Source: a virus
IMG/VR virus record: IMGVR_UViG_3300021181_000018
Span: 1 to 45,188 of that record
Length of the DNA stretch: 45,188 bases
Direction: 5' to 3' (one strand)
The position numbers and the translations under genes were made by a program. Below the pieces are notes generated by a model. The model did no database searches. It worked only from the letters and a program-made list of their open reading frames with translations, and was not told where the DNA came from. Shown here piece by piece: positions 44,906 to 45,188 of the stretch (within the stretch, counting starts at the first letter, position 1; each line of letters begins with the position of its first letter).

Positions 44906-45188
44906 GTTCCAACTCCTTGCGAGCGTGAGGCTTCCGATACGACGAACGGCTTCACGATAAATTGTGCAATCTTGCTTTCGAGATACCGCGTGGCATCCAT
45001 CAGGTGATCGTTGTTTTTGACCACGCGCCCGTTTTCGTCGCGGCGGTACAGGCGGAACTCCGCAAGCCATTGCGACATCGTTTTGAACACTTTCAATCGG
45101 CCGGTAGACATGCGATTCCAGCAGCCATATAGCCCAGACTCAACGCCGTTATCAGCGAGCGCTAATTTAAGGCCGAGGTTCTTGTAAT
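44896..45188 (-). CDS. terL: Terminase large subunit, C-terminal end (continuation)
   Basis: The same gene as at 1-1332; its N-terminal part lies at the other end because the circle was opened here. The part seen ends in V-G-T-W-S and TGA at 44896, includes the HLMDATRYLESK nuclease-end segment, and overlaps the next gene by ten bases. The Ala at the mismatch (45062) corresponds to Glu in the left copy. Confidence 0.92.
   Translation of the reverse strand, partial: YKNLGLKLALADNGVESGLYGCWNRMSTGRLKVFKTMSQWLAEFRLYRRDENGRVVKNNDHLMDATRYLESKIAQFIVKPFVVSEASRSQGVGTWS
45049..45188. repeat. Terminal direct repeat, right copy
   Basis: Matches 1-140 with one mismatch; see the left copy. Confidence 0.95.

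Noticed and set aside
1-45188. tRNA genes, CRISPR arrays, insertion sequences, integrase/attachment site
   Set aside because: No cloverleaf-like sequence, regular short-spaced repeats, transposase or integrase frame was seen on either strand; I could not run a dedicated search.

Overview
The window is a complete double-stranded DNA bacteriophage genome, apparently circular or circularly permuted. Bases 1-140 recur at 45049-45188 with one mismatch, and the terminase large-subunit gene reads in frame across that junction, so the unique genome is about 45.05 kb. The head and portal genes are of the P22 type: portal, scaffold, HK97-fold coat and gp4-/gp10-like tail factors. This points to a short-tailed podovirus. 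I recognised no integrase, CI-type repressor, DNA polymerase, RNA polymerase or full helicase. The host cannot be read from the sequence. Many Sec signal peptides ending in Ala-Gln and the Big2-like and choice-of-anchor-like folds suggest a Gram-negative soil-type bacterium, possibly Acidobacteriota; that is inference.

Layout. Nearly everything is on the minus strand in tightly overlapped genes (ATGA, GTGA, TTGA and TAATG junctions), so expression runs from high to low coordinates. (1) 14.39-2.56 kb is the early/replication region: a C5-cytosine methyltransferase, many tiny ORFans, an ERF annealing protein with a YqaJ exonuclease, a replication-initiator-like protein, a PD-(D/E)XK-like nuclease, a stand-alone DnaB N-terminal domain, an NrdR-like zinc ribbon and about a dozen small Cys-rich proteins. 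(2) 2.45-0 kb, continuing at 45.05 kb, holds small genes, terS and terL, preceded by a likely TTGACA promoter. (3) 44.9-36.2 kb is the capsid/portal module. (4) 35.9-30 kb holds a gp10-like tail protein, a GNAT-like protein and three ejection/internal-virion candidates. (5) 29.8-19.3 kb holds four consecutive very large fibre/spike genes. (6) 19.3-16.5 kb holds lysis candidates (small membrane proteins and a SleB-type hydrolase), a lipoprotein and a Big2-like protein.

A few genes are on the plus strand and look like independent cargo: a small AT-hook-like protein behind a promoter/operator (14.5 kb), a GT2 glycosyltransferase (15.3 kb), an HNH-type homing-endonuclease-like protein (33.7 kb) and a Tat-signal protein (35.9 kb).

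The most striking feature is export. All four fibre/spike proteins, a capsid-adjacent protein, a decoration-like protein next to terL and a small lysis-region protein begin with clear Sec signal peptides. By my count each mature region holds an even number of cysteines (44, 12, 18, 6, 4, 2 and 2), mostly in local pairs, while coat, portal and scaffold proteins are Cys-poor. This suggests a virion or adhesin set that is secreted and disulfide-bonded in the periplasm, which is unusual for a tailed phage.
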